Part shown: positions 42,982 to 51,955 of the stretch, in pieces
Layout of the letters: every line of letters starts with the position of its first letter
How positions within the stretch are numbered: the first letter of the stretch is position 1
Translations under genes and position numbers: made by a program
Notes under the pieces: generated by a model
Told to the model about the DNA's origin: nothing
Database searches by the model: none
The model's input: only the letters and a program-made list of their open reading frames with translations
Assembly: GCF_008274625.1 (NCBI RefSeq)
Contig: NZ_VTRU01000001.1
Span: 1,364,001 to 1,428,000, forward strand
Length of the DNA stretch: 64,000 bases
Reading direction: 5' to 3'
From: Chryseobacterium panacisoli
GTDB lineage: Bacteria > Bacteroidota > Bacteroidia > Flavobacteriales > Weeksellaceae

Positions 42982-44703
42982 ATGAACAAGACACTCTCAA
43001 TAGGACTCGCAGGTTTTTCTTTTACCATAGAAGAACACGCATATATAAAGCTCAGCGATTACCTGAACGCTCTAAGAAGCTCACTGGATGCTTCTGAGGC
43101 TGATGAGGTAATGCATGACATAGAAATAAGAATGGTGGAGATTTTCAAAGACTCTCTGGGAAAACGTGAAGTAATTAATGATACCGATGTAGAAAAGGTA
43201 ATCGCACAGATCGGAAGCCCGGAAAAAATTGAAGAACAGGAAGAAGCTTATTTTTCTGAAAAAACATCTACCAGAAAAAATAATTCAGGAACTTATTATT
43301 CCGATAAAAAACAACTGTTCCGTGACCCTGAAAAACAAAAAATAGCAGGGGTTTGCGCAGGTTTAGCTCAATATGTAGGAATGGATATTACCGGAATGAG
43401 AGCAATCTGGCTGGGAATCTTTGTATTAGGAATTTTTACAGCTGCCATTTCATCTTCACTGATTGGTCTTTTATATGTAATCCTTTGGATCGTACTTCCA
43501 AAAGCTGAAACAGCAGCAGATTTCCTGAAAATGCAGGGAAAGCCTATGAACTTCGACAATCTTAAGAATGAGTCTAATAAATTGGTGCAGTTTGCCAATG
43601 AATCTACTCAGAGGGTCGGAGAAATATACAACGAAAACAAACCTTATATCAACAATGCAAGCAGCGGAATCTGGAATGTATTCAAGTATATCGTAGGAGG
43701 ATTCTTCGTATTGATGGCAGTAAGCAGCATTATCGGGGTATTTGTATTATTCGGTCTTTTCGGAATGGATACAGACTTCCCCGGAGCGAATGAGATCCGA
43801 TTCTATATGGATGATCAGGGGCTTGATAAAGTACTGGCAGCCATGATGGTAATAGGAAGCTTAATTCCGGCAATTCTTTTCAGCTTATTAAGTATCAAGA
43901 TTTTCTCTCCAAAAACAAAACTGAGAAACATCGGATGGGTAGTAGGAGGTTTATTCCTTATTCTGATCGGACTGGCAACTTACTTCGGAATAAGTATGGC
44001 TAAGAAAGATATGATTTACAGAGGAAGCAAGGAAGATGTAGAGAATGTTGCAATCAATACTACTTCAGATACTGTGTATGTGGATGTAAAACAAATCAAC
44101 ATTCCTCAGAACTTCAAAGCATATAATAATGATATTTATTCAGATAAAAGATCTGTGTATGAAGAAGATTATATCTCAGTAGATGTTACAAGAAAACCAG
44201 ATATTAAAACACCGTATCTGATCATCAAGAAAGAAGGAAAAGGTTATAATTTCCCAATCCAGCTGACCGTTCCTGTAGAAGTTGTAAACAATAAAATACT
44301 ACTTCCAAACTATATCAAATATCCATATGAGCACAGATTCAGAGACTATAGTCTGGAGTATGAACTTGTAGTTCCGCAAAAAGCAGTGGTTATTTCAATG
44401 AACCAAAACCATATCCATATGGATGGTGACTTAGATGGAGATGGAATCAATGACAACGAACAGGACAACGACGAAGATAACAACGGGGTTAGAATTGAAA
44501 AAAATAAAATCACGGTAAACGGTTCCAGCATCGAATACAACTCTGATGATCAGGACAGTATCATCGTAAACGGTAAAAAAGTTCCGAATAACCAGGCAAA
44601 GAAAGTAATTGATTCCGCAGTGTCCAATATCAAAAAGTCAAATAAAGATATGGACATCAAAATCAAAGACGGAAAAAACGAAATTTCCATACAAACTAAA
44701 TAA
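42982..44703 (+). CDS. PspC domain membrane protein
   Basis: 573 residues. N-terminal region (1-90) looks like the HAAS/DUF1700-type cytoplasmic helices often paired with PadR. A PspC domain follows (about 112-172; LFRDPEKQKIAGVCAGLAQY, then LYVILWIVLPKA). Three more hydrophobic segments lie at about 230-255, 290-312 and 318-340, followed by a large C-terminal domain of about 230 residues with an Asp/Asn-rich stretch (DGDLDGDGINDNEQDNDED) that could bind calcium. PspC proteins relate to envelope stress; the PadR partner probably controls it. Confidence 0.87.
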   Translation: MNKTLSIGLAGFSFTIEEHAYIKLSDYLNALRSSLDASEADEVMHDIEIRMVEIFKDSLGKREVINDTDVEKVIAQIGSPEKIEEQEEAYFSEKTSTRKNNSGTYYSDKKQLFRDPEKQKIAGVCAGLAQYVGMDITGMRAIWLGIFVLGIFTAAISSSLIGLLYVILWIVLPKAETAADFLKMQGKPMNFDNLKNESNKLVQFANESTQRVGEIYNENKPYINNASSGIWNVFKYIVGGFFVLMAVSSIIGVFVLFGLFGMDTDFPGANEIRFYMDDQGLDKVLAAMMVIGSLIPAILFSLLSIKIFSPKTKLRNIGWVVGGLFLILIGLATYFGISMAKKDMIYRGSKEDVENVAINTTSDTVYVDVKQINIPQNFKAYNNDIYSDKRSVYEEDYISVDVTRKPDIKTPYLIIKKEGKGYNFPIQLTVPVEVVNNKILLPNYIKYPYEHRFRDYSLEYELVVPQKAVVISMNQNHIHMDGDLDGDGINDNEQDNDEDNNGVRIEKNKITVNGSSIEYNSDDQDSIIVNGKKVPNNQAKKVIDSAVSNIKKSNKDMDIKIKDGKNEISIQTK

Positions 44704-44877
44704 TTAACTTCAGAGAGTGGTAGAAGGTGTGAGTGGATGGCAACCGTTTGAAATTCACACTCTTCTTCTCTCAGAAAAGTAAAAATAAAACTCTATTTAG
44801 TTCTTTATGTGAAAAAAAAGTTTTAATTTCGTAGAGCTAAAATTTAATAACCAACCAACCAAAAACACAGCCTTATC

Positions 44878-44940
44878 ATGATACAATTTGCAATGGAATT
44901 CGTAATGAAAATCGTAGATTTAATTAGCGGTTTGTTTTAA
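44878..44940 (+). CDS. Possible 20-residue hydrophobic peptide
   Basis: ATG to TAA encodes MIQFAMEFVMKIVDLISGLF. It has no signal peptide and is short, hydrophobic and potentially amphipathic. It lies alone between the PspC gene and an acyltransferase, 27 bases before a strong terminator. A box with one mismatch (TAATTTCG, 44824-44831) lies upstream. Nothing proves translation; it could be chance in a leader or small RNA. Confidence 0.4.
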   Translation: MIQFAMEFVMKIVDLISGLF

Positions 44941-44967
44941 GAGCGATAATATTTCAATATATTTGTA

Positions 44968-44998
44968 AAGTATAACCAAAGTTTGGTTATACTTTTTT
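44968..44998 (+). terminator. Terminator after the possible 20-residue peptide gene
   Basis: AAGTATAACC / GGTTATACTT perfect 10-base stem, AAAGTTT loop, then T4 and more T. It ends 20 bases before the acyltransferase ATG. Confidence 0.85.
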
Positions 44999-45017
44999 GT
45001 TTTTAATTCAAGAATCT

Positions 45018-45605
45018 ATGAAAAAGCTGATAGGCAAAGCAATGTTAAAAATATTAGGCTGGAAGGTCGTTCTGCAGGGCGATGTCAACAGCCTGAACAG
45101 GTGTATCCTAGTGGTAGCACCTCACACCCATAATATGGAATACATTTTAGGAAATTTCGCCTATTGGTCCCTGGAAAAACCTTTAAAAATCATCATTAAA
45201 GATGCCCACACCAAAGCCTGGTACGGAAGTATCGTAAAAGGTCTTGGAGGTATTGGTATAGACAGAACCCAGAAAAATGATCTGGTGAATTTTGTTGCCA
45301 ACCAGTTTTCTAAAGAAGATTTCAGTCTTGTTATTACCCCGGAAGGAACAAGAAGCTGGGTTCCGAAATGGAGAAAAGGATTCTATCACATGGCGTTGGC
45401 AGCAAAAGTGCCTATCGTACTGGCTGCAGGTGATTTCAAAAGAAATATTGTTTACCTGGGTTATACAATTCCATATGAAAGAATAGCATCTGTTCCTTTT
45501 TCAGAAATCATGCAGGAAATTCAGGACTATTACGTCAAGAACGACATTGTTCCTAAAGTCCCTGAAAACTGGAACCCTAATATTATGGGAACCGGAACTG
45601 AATAG
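45018..45605 (+). CDS. Lysophospholipid acyltransferase (PlsC-like)
   Basis: 195 residues from the ATG at 45018 (a TTG seven codons upstream lies inside the terminator). PlsC-type motifs: PHTHNMEYIL, where the H-x4-D block reads H-x4-E; GGIGIDRTQKNDLVNFV; and VITPEGTRSWVPKWRKGFYHMA (the EGTR substrate motif). It should acylate lysophosphatidic acid or a similar lipid at the membrane. The Asp-to-Glu change at the catalytic block may be lineage-typical or may affect activity. Confidence 0.87.
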   Translation: MKKLIGKAMLKILGWKVVLQGDVNSLNRCILVVAPHTHNMEYILGNFAYWSLEKPLKIIIKDAHTKAWYGSIVKGLGGIGIDRTQKNDLVNFVANQFSKEDFSLVITPEGTRSWVPKWRKGFYHMALAAKVPIVLAAGDFKRNIVYLGYTIPYERIASVPFSEIMQEIQDYYVKNDIVPKVPENWNPNIMGTGTE

Positions 45606-45648
45606 AAGCAAGAAGCAAAATTAATCATCATTTATCAATTATAAAAAA

Positions 45649-46077
45649 ATGAAAGGTCAGACAAAAGAAGAAATATTAGCATTCATCAATAACTGGGGAG
45701 ATGTAACACTTGCCAAAACCCTTGAAATAAAATTCATCGATATTGATCTTGAAAATGAAACCCTTACCGCCACTATGCCTGTTCTTCCAAGAACACACCA
45801 GCCATTTGGAATCATGCACGGAGGAGCAAGCTGTGTTCTGGCTGAAACGTTAGGGTCAAGCCTGTCTAATATTTTTATTGATGGTGAAAAATATTACGGA
45901 GTAGGAACCAATATCAATTCCAATCATTTAAGAAGCAAAAAGGATGGAATTGTAACGGCTACCGCACGTTTTATCAGAAAAGGAAAATCCATGCATGTTT
46001 CTGAAATTGAAATCCGTGATGAAAAAGGAGTTTTGATCAATCATACGACCATGACGAATAATATCATTAACAGATAA
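45649..46077 (+). CDS. PaaI/MenI-like hotdog thioesterase
   Basis: 142 residues, single hotdog domain: VLPRTHQPFGIMHGGASCVLAETLGS, where the HGG..E pattern with Glu as the likely catalytic base matches the DHNA-CoA thioesterase/PaaI group. Then GVGTNINSNHLRSKKDG and VTATARFIRKGKSMHVSEIE. The next rightward gene is an isochorismate synthase, so a role as 1,4-dihydroxy-2-naphthoyl-CoA hydrolase in menaquinone synthesis is likely. A terminator separates them, so they are neighbours rather than one transcript. Confidence 0.85.
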   Translation: MKGQTKEEILAFINNWGDVTLAKTLEIKFIDIDLENETLTATMPVLPRTHQPFGIMHGGASCVLAETLGSSLSNIFIDGEKYYGVGTNINSNHLRSKKDGIVTATARFIRKGKSMHVSEIEIRDEKGVLINHTTMTNNIINR

Positions 46078-46097
46078 GTTGCCACAACATAAAAAAT

Positions 46098-46128
46098 AAA
46101 GAGCTTAAAATAAATTTAAGCTCTTTTT
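46098..46128 (+). terminator. Terminator after the hotdog thioesterase
   Basis: AAAGAGCTTAAA / TTTAAGCTCTTT, 5-base loop, T-tail. Confidence 0.87.
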
Positions 46129-46130
46129 AT

Positions 46131-46161
46131 TTTGACATCTTTAAGACTAATAATACCTTTG
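46131..46161 (+). promoter_or_regulatory. Promoter for the isochorismate synthase gene
   Basis: TTTG (46131-46134), a 19-base spacer and TACCTTTG (46154-46161), close to the ideal Bacteroidetes consensus, 72 bases before the ATG. Confidence 0.75.
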
Positions 46162-46233
46162 CAGAAAGGAAAATCACCATGGGAACTTCCTGGATTATTT
46201 CTCATTAATGATTTTCAAAATCCTTCATAACTC

Positions 46234-47202
46234 ATGATTTATTTCAAACTTCCTTTTGACGAAAGACTTCTGTCTGCAGATGAAAAAAACACAAAAAATG
46301 CAGTCAATTTTCACTCCTACAATAGTTTAGACCGGATCAGCTTCAACGGAGACATTTTTGAAATAGATCCCGCTGAATTTGACCATACCTTGATCACCAG
46401 TAATGCGCTGAATGATGACCCAACAGACATTTTAGCTGAAACAAAAGAAGAATACTGTAAAACATTACACGAAGTAATTGAAGTGATCAAAGAAAATAAT
46501 CTTCCAAAACTTGTTTATTCAAGAAGAAAGATCTTTACAGACTTTAAAACAATCAATTACAGAGAAAGTTTTAAAAACCTCTGCAAATCTTACCCAAATG
46601 CGTTCAGATATCTGTTTAATGACGGACAAAATGCGTGGATGGGAGCTTTCTCAGAAGTTTTAGGAAAATTCAATAAAACCACCCACGAGTTTGAAACTAT
46701 GGCCCTTGCCGGAACTCTTCCGGTATCTGAGGAATGGTCTGAAAAAGAAATTGAAGAACAGAAACCTGTCACTTCTTATATTCAGGATATTCTTACAAAC
46801 TATTCTGACCATGTAAAACAGTCCGAAACATATGATCATATTTCAGGCAATATTAAGCATTTAAGAACAGATTTTAAGACCAAAATAAAACCTGAAGATC
46901 TTGACCGTATTATTCAGGACCTGCACCCTACTCCTGCTGTCTGTGGCATTCCAAAAGATTTTTGTAATGAGAATATCCGCAAATACGAAAAATTCCCACG
47001 TGAGTTTTATGCCGGGTATATCAAAGTTGAAACCGAAGAAAGTATTCTGTATTTTGTAAATTTACGTTGTGCAAGGCTTTATAAAGATTCTGTACATATT
47101 TTTGTGGGGGGCGGAATTACAGCTCAAAGCAATCCGGAGAAAGAATGGACAGAAACGGAACTGAAGTCTGAAGCAATATTGAAAAACCTGGTTATTTCTT
47201 AG
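46234..47202 (+). CDS. menF: Isochorismate synthase (chorismate-binding family)
   Basis: 322 residues, shorter than enterobacterial MenF because the N-terminal domain is reduced. Chorismate-binding-fold motifs: KLVYSRRKIF, then ETMALAGTLPVSEEWSEKE, LHPTPAVCGIPKDFC, KFPREFYAGYIKVE and the C-terminal HIFVGGGITAQSNPEKEW. It converts chorismate to isochorismate for menaquinone. The catalytic order and the GGGIT-type motif are intact. The adjacent DHNA-CoA thioesterase-like gene supports menaquinone rather than siderophore use. Confidence 0.88.
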   Translation: MIYFKLPFDERLLSADEKNTKNAVNFHSYNSLDRISFNGDIFEIDPAEFDHTLITSNALNDDPTDILAETKEEYCKTLHEVIEVIKENNLPKLVYSRRKIFTDFKTINYRESFKNLCKSYPNAFRYLFNDGQNAWMGAFSEVLGKFNKTTHEFETMALAGTLPVSEEWSEKEIEEQKPVTSYIQDILTNYSDHVKQSETYDHISGNIKHLRTDFKTKIKPEDLDRIIQDLHPTPAVCGIPKDFCNENIRKYEKFPREFYAGYIKVETEESILYFVNLRCARLYKDSVHIFVGGGITAQSNPEKEWTETELKSEAILKNLVIS

Positions 47203-47346
47203 AGGATAAAAGGCAGCGTAATACCTTTATTATATTTAACCACAGATTTTCACAGATATTTGCGCCTATTTTCCTTTGCTGAAAGAATACTCTTGGCAAC
47301 TACTTTAAAGCTATTCACATGCGTCCTGCAAGCTTTATATTATAAG

Positions 47347-47400
47347 TTTTGGCTAGAGCCCGTTGAATTTCTATTTTATTTGAACTAGCCTCCTATTGAT
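47347..47400. repeat. Degenerate GGCTAAAGCC repeat
   Basis: TTTTGGCTAGAGCCCGTTGA on the left and AACTAGCCTCCTATTGAT on the right. The conserved TCCTATTGA tail is kept, the palindrome is damaged. Confidence 0.5.
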
Positions 47401-47463
47401 ACAAAAAAACAGTATTGAAACCTAATGGCAGCCACTCCCTGCTACCCATTACCTAATAAAACA

Positions 47464-47493
47464 AAAACCTCCTTCAAACGAAAGAGGCTTTAT
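47464..47493 (-). terminator. Terminator after the small membrane protein and MarC operon
   Basis: On the minus strand AAGCCTCTTTC / GAAGGAGGTTT (wobble pairs) with a GTTT loop and T-rich tail, 20 bases after the stop at 47513. Confidence 0.7.
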
Positions 47494-47512
47494 ATCTATA
47501 TGAAATATTCAA

Positions 47513-47713
47513 TTATTTCTTTAAACCGATTCTACTCCATGTATCCATTACAAAAAGCAGGATAAGGCCTAATGCAGCAGCTCCAGCTGAGAATACAAAC
47601 CTTACATTATCTTCATCTCCTAAGATATCTGTCGCTTGCCAGTTGATCGCATAAAGATTGATGGCGATGAATACAATAAACAGTACTAAAAATACTTTAT
47701 AAAACTTCTTCAT
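47513..47713 (-). CDS. Small two-helix membrane protein
   Basis: 66 residues with two hydrophobic segments (about 6-24 and 40-58) separated by WQATDILGDEDNVRF and ending WSRIGLKK. Family not recognised. It begins five bases after the stop of marC and shares its terminator, so it is probably co-transcribed with it. Confidence 0.65.
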   Translation of the reverse strand: MKKFYKVFLVLFIVFIAINLYAINWQATDILGDEDNVRFVFSAGAAALGLILLFVMDTWSRIGLKK

Positions 47714-47718
47714 GACTC

Positions 47719-48321
47719 TTAAAAATTAATATAATTCTGCACCAACTGGGCAAAATTTGCGGTGAATAATTTAATTGAAATTGCCAAAAGGATAATTCCG
47801 AAAACTTTCTGAAGGATCATTAAAGTAGCATCCCCAATTTTTCTCTCCAACCATTTGGCTGATTTCAGCACCAAATATACGAAAATTGTATTAAGAACAA
47901 TTCCGAGGATAATATTAATATCATGAAATTCAGCTCTCAGAGACAGTGCTGTAGTTAAAGTTCCAGCTCCTGCAACCAGCGGAAATGCGATGGGTACAAT
48001 AGATGCGGCCTTTGCTTCAGTTGTTTTATTGATTTCAATTCCTAAAATCATTTCCAGGGCTATGACAAAAATCACAAAAGCACCGGCAATGGCAAAAGAA
48101 TTTACGTCTACTCCAATAAGCTTAAGAATCTTATTTCCTACGAAAAGGAAAACAATCATAATAGCACCGGCAGTGATTGCAGCTTTTCCGGCCTCAATCT
48201 GTCCAAACTTCTGCTGAAGACTTACTATAATGGGAACTGAGCCGATAATATCGATAACGGCAAAAAGAACCATAAAGCTGGTAACGACCTCTTTAAAAGA
48301 GAAACCATCAAAAATTTCCAT
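47719..48321 (-). CDS. MarC family (UPF0056) membrane protein
   Basis: 200 residues, six hydrophobic segments. Typical features: VTSFMVLFAVIDIIGSVPII at the start, FVIFVIALEMILGIEI, and IVPIAFPLVAGAGTLTTALS in the middle. The family is named after MarC of E. coli, whose role is unsettled. The gene starts 45 bases from the end of the Bat operon on the same strand without a terminator between, so readthrough is possible. Confidence 0.9.
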   Translation of the reverse strand: MEIFDGFSFKEVVTSFMVLFAVIDIIGSVPIIVSLQQKFGQIEAGKAAITAGAIMIVFLFVGNKILKLIGVDVNSFAIAGAFVIFVIALEMILGIEINKTTEAKAASIVPIAFPLVAGAGTLTTALSLRAEFHDINIILGIVLNTIFVYLVLKSAKWLERKIGDATLMILQKVFGIILLAISIKLFTANFAQLVQNYINF

Positions 48322-48365
48322 CTCTTTGTAATTAAAAATTTCGCAAAAATATGAAAATAAACTGA

Positions 48366-50105
48366 CTATTTGCTAATTTGTGAATACAAATTAACAATTG
48401 TTTTCAAAAGTTCTTCAAGTGCATCAGCAGATTTCACAGGATTGTATTTCTCCATCTGAACTCTCTGCTGCAGTTTGTTGTATTCTTCTGCCACTGAAGC
48501 ACCTTTGTGTTTTTCAAGAAAAGTCTTAAACTCTGCTGCAGAGGCCTGAAAATACTGACTTCTCACTTCCTGATCCAATTCCTCCAGTGTTGTAAAGAAC
48601 TTTTCATACTCACCATTATCTTTAAGATTTTCCAGATAACCGAAATAATCATTGATATCTGTTTTCAGCAGTTCTCTGATCTCTTTTTCTGTTTCAGCCA
48701 CTGAACCTAAAGGTTTTGACGGTATAGTTTCCCTAACTAATGTACGTTTTTTTTGCCAATTTTTAAATAACAGATAAGCAATAAATAAGCTTACCAGAAT
48801 CGCAATATTAGTTAAAAGTATATCCCAATGGAATTTACTTTTTTCTTTTACTTTAAATGAAGTAGTTTTTAAAACCGGAGTATTCACCGTTTCCAGAAGG
48901 TTATTGGTATATTCATTTACTTTTTCCACTGTAGAACGGGCTTCCAGAATCTGATCATGAGAAAAGGCATTCAGATCTAATGTTTTTTGTCCCAGATCCA
49001 CATACTCTTTGTTTTCAGGATCAAAGAAAGCAAATTGTTCGGTTTTAATAGAAATTATCCCGGATTTTTTTGGAATAATAACATAATTAGCCAAAACCTC
49101 TCCCTTCATTCCTGCAGTTCCCGGGGTTACTTTAGAGGTAATTTTCGGAGCAAAAACCTCATAATCAGGAGATGCCGCAATTTTAGGAAGTTCCATATCC
49201 GGTAAGTTACCTTCTCCTGAAACCTTCAAAACAACATTCAGCGGTTTTTTAGCTTCCGGCTTTTCTTTGGAAGCATTATATACGCTGACATTAAAGTTTC
49301 CGACTGCATTTTTGAAACACTCAGGTGCTCCTTCCGGAAGCTTTCTTACATTTATTTTTACCTTATTGGAAACAATCTTGGTTTTATTAGAATAGCTGCT
49401 CACAGAAGCGGATACTCCCGGAACTTCAACATATCCTGCTTCATTTGGAAATACCATAAACATGGCTAATACCTGTGAAGGCATATTTCCATATCCGGAC
49501 GGATCTATTTCAGATTTTTCAAAATTAATAGGATGTACATTGATATTATCCTGCTGCGGCAGATGGATATTTTTCACCTTTCTCAGGTTATCCATATTTC
49601 TTGAGTATACCCTAAGAACAGCTACTGTAGGCTGATCCTGATAGACTTCCCGGTCATCAATCTCCATATTCAGATAGACGTCATTGGATGTGTTGGCTGC
49701 TAATGATCTTCTATCAACAATATCACGGATATTAACATCGAAAGGTTCTGTTTTGTAGATTCTGTTGTTTACCGTAACCAGAACCGAACCGATTTTTATT
49801 TTCCCTTTTTTCTTAGGTTCAAGGGCGATTCTTGATACTTTTTGAGTAATTAAAGTATTGGTAGCAGGATCAATAACGGTATTGGTAACAGATCCGCTTC
49901 CTATAATATTAAATTTTGAAAGATCCGGAAGCTGAAAACCTGTCTGTTGTACAAGGTCACTTCCGTTAAGTTCAAGAACTATGGTAAGGTTTACAATATC
50001 TTTCCCTCCATACTCGGCTTTATCAGCATCCAGAGTAAGATTTACCTGTCCGTAAGTAATTACGGATGCGAGGGTAAGCAATATGTAAATCAATTTGTGC
50101 TGCAT
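48366..50105 (-). CDS. batD: BatD family protein
   Basis: 579 residues from the ATG at 50105 (TTG and GTG codons just upstream are rejected). Signal peptide (about 1-19), a long extracytoplasmic beta-rich region with repeated Ig-like parts (about 20-430; LTLDADKAEYGGKDIVNLTI, VTVNNRIYKTEPFDV), one transmembrane helix (about 435-458) followed by a basic KNWQKKR, and a cytoplasmic helical tail. Matches BatD of the aerotolerance operon. Its ATG overlaps the batC stop as TGATG, so translation is coupled. Confidence 0.9.
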   Translation of the reverse strand: MQHKLIYILLTLASVITYGQVNLTLDADKAEYGGKDIVNLTIVLELNGSDLVQQTGFQLPDLSKFNIIGSGSVTNTVIDPATNTLITQKVSRIALEPKKKGKIKIGSVLVTVNNRIYKTEPFDVNIRDIVDRRSLAANTSNDVYLNMEIDDREVYQDQPTVAVLRVYSRNMDNLRKVKNIHLPQQDNINVHPINFEKSEIDPSGYGNMPSQVLAMFMVFPNEAGYVEVPGVSASVSSYSNKTKIVSNKVKINVRKLPEGAPECFKNAVGNFNVSVYNASKEKPEAKKPLNVVLKVSGEGNLPDMELPKIAASPDYEVFAPKITSKVTPGTAGMKGEVLANYVIIPKKSGIISIKTEQFAFFDPENKEYVDLGQKTLDLNAFSHDQILEARSTVEKVNEYTNNLLETVNTPVLKTTSFKVKEKSKFHWDILLTNIAILVSLFIAYLLFKNWQKKRTLVRETIPSKPLGSVAETEKEIRELLKTDINDYFGYLENLKDNGEYEKFFTTLEELDQEVRSQYFQASAAEFKTFLEKHKGASVAEEYNKLQQRVQMEKYNPVKSADALEELLKTIVNLYSQISK

Positions 50106-50848
50106 CACCAATCTTTCTCGTTGCTTTCAGGCATCGAATAAGAATTTTTGTTTAAAATTCTTCTGGCGGTTTCTTTTTCTTTTTCATTTATTTTATCTAA
50201 GATCGCATTTTCAAGATTCTTAGGCATTCTGCCTTCATTATTCTGATTCTGCTTAGGATTATCCCCCTGGTCGCTTTTACCTTCGTTTTGCGGGCCATTT
50301 CCCTGATCCTGTTTTTTGTCTTTGTCGCCTTTCTGATCTTCACCTTTGTTCTGATCATTTCCGCCGCCGCCTTTTCCTGAGTTATTCTGCTGGTTCTTTT
50401 GTTGTTCTTTTTCTTTCTCTTTCAGTTTGGCAATCTCATAATTTTTTCTGGTTACCTCACTGTAGGGATCCTGCTTCAGAGCTTTTTTATAAAAATCAGC
50501 AGCTTTTTCCGGCTGGTTCATCTGCATATAAGCATTACCCAAATTATGAAGAGCGGCAGTCTTATCAGGAAGTGTTTGTGAAAGTTTTTCTGCTTTTTCA
50601 AACTCCGCCTTTGCCTCTTCATATTTTTTACTTTTATAAAGTGCATTCCCCATATTATAATGAGCAGTAAAATCTTTATCATTAGATTTTATTGCTTCCA
50701 TATATTTTGAGGAGGCTCCGTCATAATCTTTACCGTCAAATTTCTGATTGCCTTCATGAACTAAATTTCTGTAGTTTTCCTGCCCAAACAAGAAGCCTGA
50801 GAACGAGATGGCAACAATAAACGATAAAAATATGATTTTAGTATTCAT
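50105..50848 (-). CDS. batC: BatC: TPR protein of the Bat operon
   Basis: 247 residues from the ATG at 50848. Signal peptide (1-20), three TPR units (about 20-125; GASSKYMEAIKSNDKDFTAH, AALHNLGNAYMQMNQPEKAA), then a Gln/Asn/Lys/Gly-rich low-complexity linker (about 135-205) and a short helical tail. The last residues overlap batD. A 92-base gap separates it from batB, and a TAATTTTG box at 50855-50862 suggests an extra internal promoter. Confidence 0.9.
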   Translation of the reverse strand: MNTKIIFLSFIVAISFSGFLFGQENYRNLVHEGNQKFDGKDYDGASSKYMEAIKSNDKDFTAHYNMGNALYKSKKYEEAKAEFEKAEKLSQTLPDKTAALHNLGNAYMQMNQPEKAADFYKKALKQDPYSEVTRKNYEIAKLKEKEKEQQKNQQNNSGKGGGGNDQNKGEDQKGDKDKKQDQGNGPQNEGKSDQGDNPKQNQNNEGRMPKNLENAILDKINEKEKETARRILNKNSYSMPESNEKDW

Positions 50849-50854
50849 CACTTG

Positions 50855-50862
50855 CAAAATTA
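50855..50862 (-). promoter_or_regulatory. Possible internal promoter box before batC
   Basis: TAATTTTG on the minus strand, six bases before the batC ATG, so a transcript from it would have almost no leader. No -33 TTG seen. Confidence 0.35.
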
Positions 50863-50947
50863 TTCCTTTATATGTTAAGAAACAGAGTTTTATTTGTTAA
50901 AATTCGGTTAAAGTACTTGTAGAATTTCTTCTATAAATAGGGGAAAT

Positions 50948-51955
50948 CTACACATTAAAATCCTTTTTCGGATTAAAAATATAAATTAAAAAGAAAAGCA
51001 GAATAGATACTCCCAGAAAATACTGATAATAATGATTGGCATTCTGAGATTTCACCATGGTTTCAGCACCTGCAGACTTTTTATTGACAGCATCAACGAT
51101 TCTGTCCGGAGCTTCATTGATATTATTGCCATCGATATAAGTACCGTCTGTAGACTCTGCCATTTTCTTTAAAGCTTCAGTCTGTCTCTTTGAAATAACA
51201 GTTCCGCCGTTCACATCTGTTTTGTACCCCATCAGCTGTCCAAATACATATTCCGGAACCGGCGCTCCTTCATCTGTACCGATTCCTACAGAAGTAATAC
51301 TTATCCCTTCTTTATTTGCAAGTCTTATTGCCGCATTATCATTTCCTTCGTTATCTTCACCATCACTCAGCAAGACCACCTTTCTGGATCCTTTGCTTAC
51401 GTTTTTAAATTTCTCGGCTGCAGCCTGCATGCCCTTCAGGAAATCTGTTCCCTGAATCTGCATAGAATTGGTTTCAATCCCACTTATATAAGTCTCTGCA
51501 GAATTATAATCTGTTGTAAGAGGCATGATAGACATTGCATGTCCGGCAAAAATGACAATACCTACCTTATCATTATTCATTTTCTTCATCGTAGCCGTCA
51601 TCAGGTTTTTAGCTTCTGTAAGGCGGCTTGGGTCTATATCCTCAGCATTCATAGAATTGGATACATCCAGCATAAAAATCACATTGTTCAGTTTCTGTGT
51701 ACTTTTTACCTCCTCAGAGCCATTCAAAAGGTCAATGATGGAAAATATCAGAAACACTGTTCCCAGTAAATATAATGCAGGAAAAAATTTTGTAAATCCT
51801 GATTTCTTTTCAAATAAATTATCATGAAACTGGCTGGCTGCAAAAATTTCCCTTTTCTTATTTCTCCATTTCAAGAAACGGATCAAAAAGGAAGCTAACA
51901 GCGGCAGAAGCAACAGTAAAAATAAGTACCAATAATTTCCTAAAGACCAACTCAT
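50948..51955 (-). CDS. batB: BatB: VWA-domain protein of the Bat operon
   Basis: 335 residues. Two N-terminal transmembrane segments (about 8-25 and 57-75) and one at the C-terminus (about 310-330) bracket a VWA domain. The metal-binding MIDAS motif is intact: FMLDVSNSMNAED (D-x-S-x-S), a Thr in MPLTTDY and a later Asp in VVLLSDGEDNEG. Its ATG overlaps the batA stop by one base. Probably forms a membrane complex with BatA and BatD, loaded by the MoxR ATPase. Confidence 0.92.
   Translation of the reverse strand: MSWSLGNYWYLFLLLLLPLLASFLIRFLKWRNKKREIFAASQFHDNLFEKKSGFTKFFPALYLLGTVFLIFSIIDLLNGSEEVKSTQKLNNVIFMLDVSNSMNAEDIDPSRLTEAKNLMTATMKKMNNDKVGIVIFAGHAMSIMPLTTDYNSAETYISGIETNSMQIQGTDFLKGMQAAAEKFKNVSKGSRKVVLLSDGEDNEGNDNAAIRLANKEGISITSVGIGTDEGAPVPEYVFGQLMGYKTDVNGGTVISKRQTEALKKMAESTDGTYIDGNNINEAPDRIVDAVNKKSAGAETMVKSQNANHYYQYFLGVSILLFFLIYIFNPKKDFNV

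Larger units (their letters stand above)
47203..47512. other. 310-base gap with decayed repeats
   Basis: No gene seen. It holds a repeat of the GGCTAAAGCC family (47347-47400) and the terminator at 47464-47493. A short AACCACAGATTTTCACAGAT stretch at 47240 resembles other low-information intergenic sequence. Confidence 0.55.

Noticed and set aside
44704-44800. Imperfect inverted repeat GAGAGTGGTAGAAGG / CTTCTTCTCTC after the PspC gene
   Set aside because: Several mismatches, a long loop and no T-tract; not convincing as a terminator or RNA gene.
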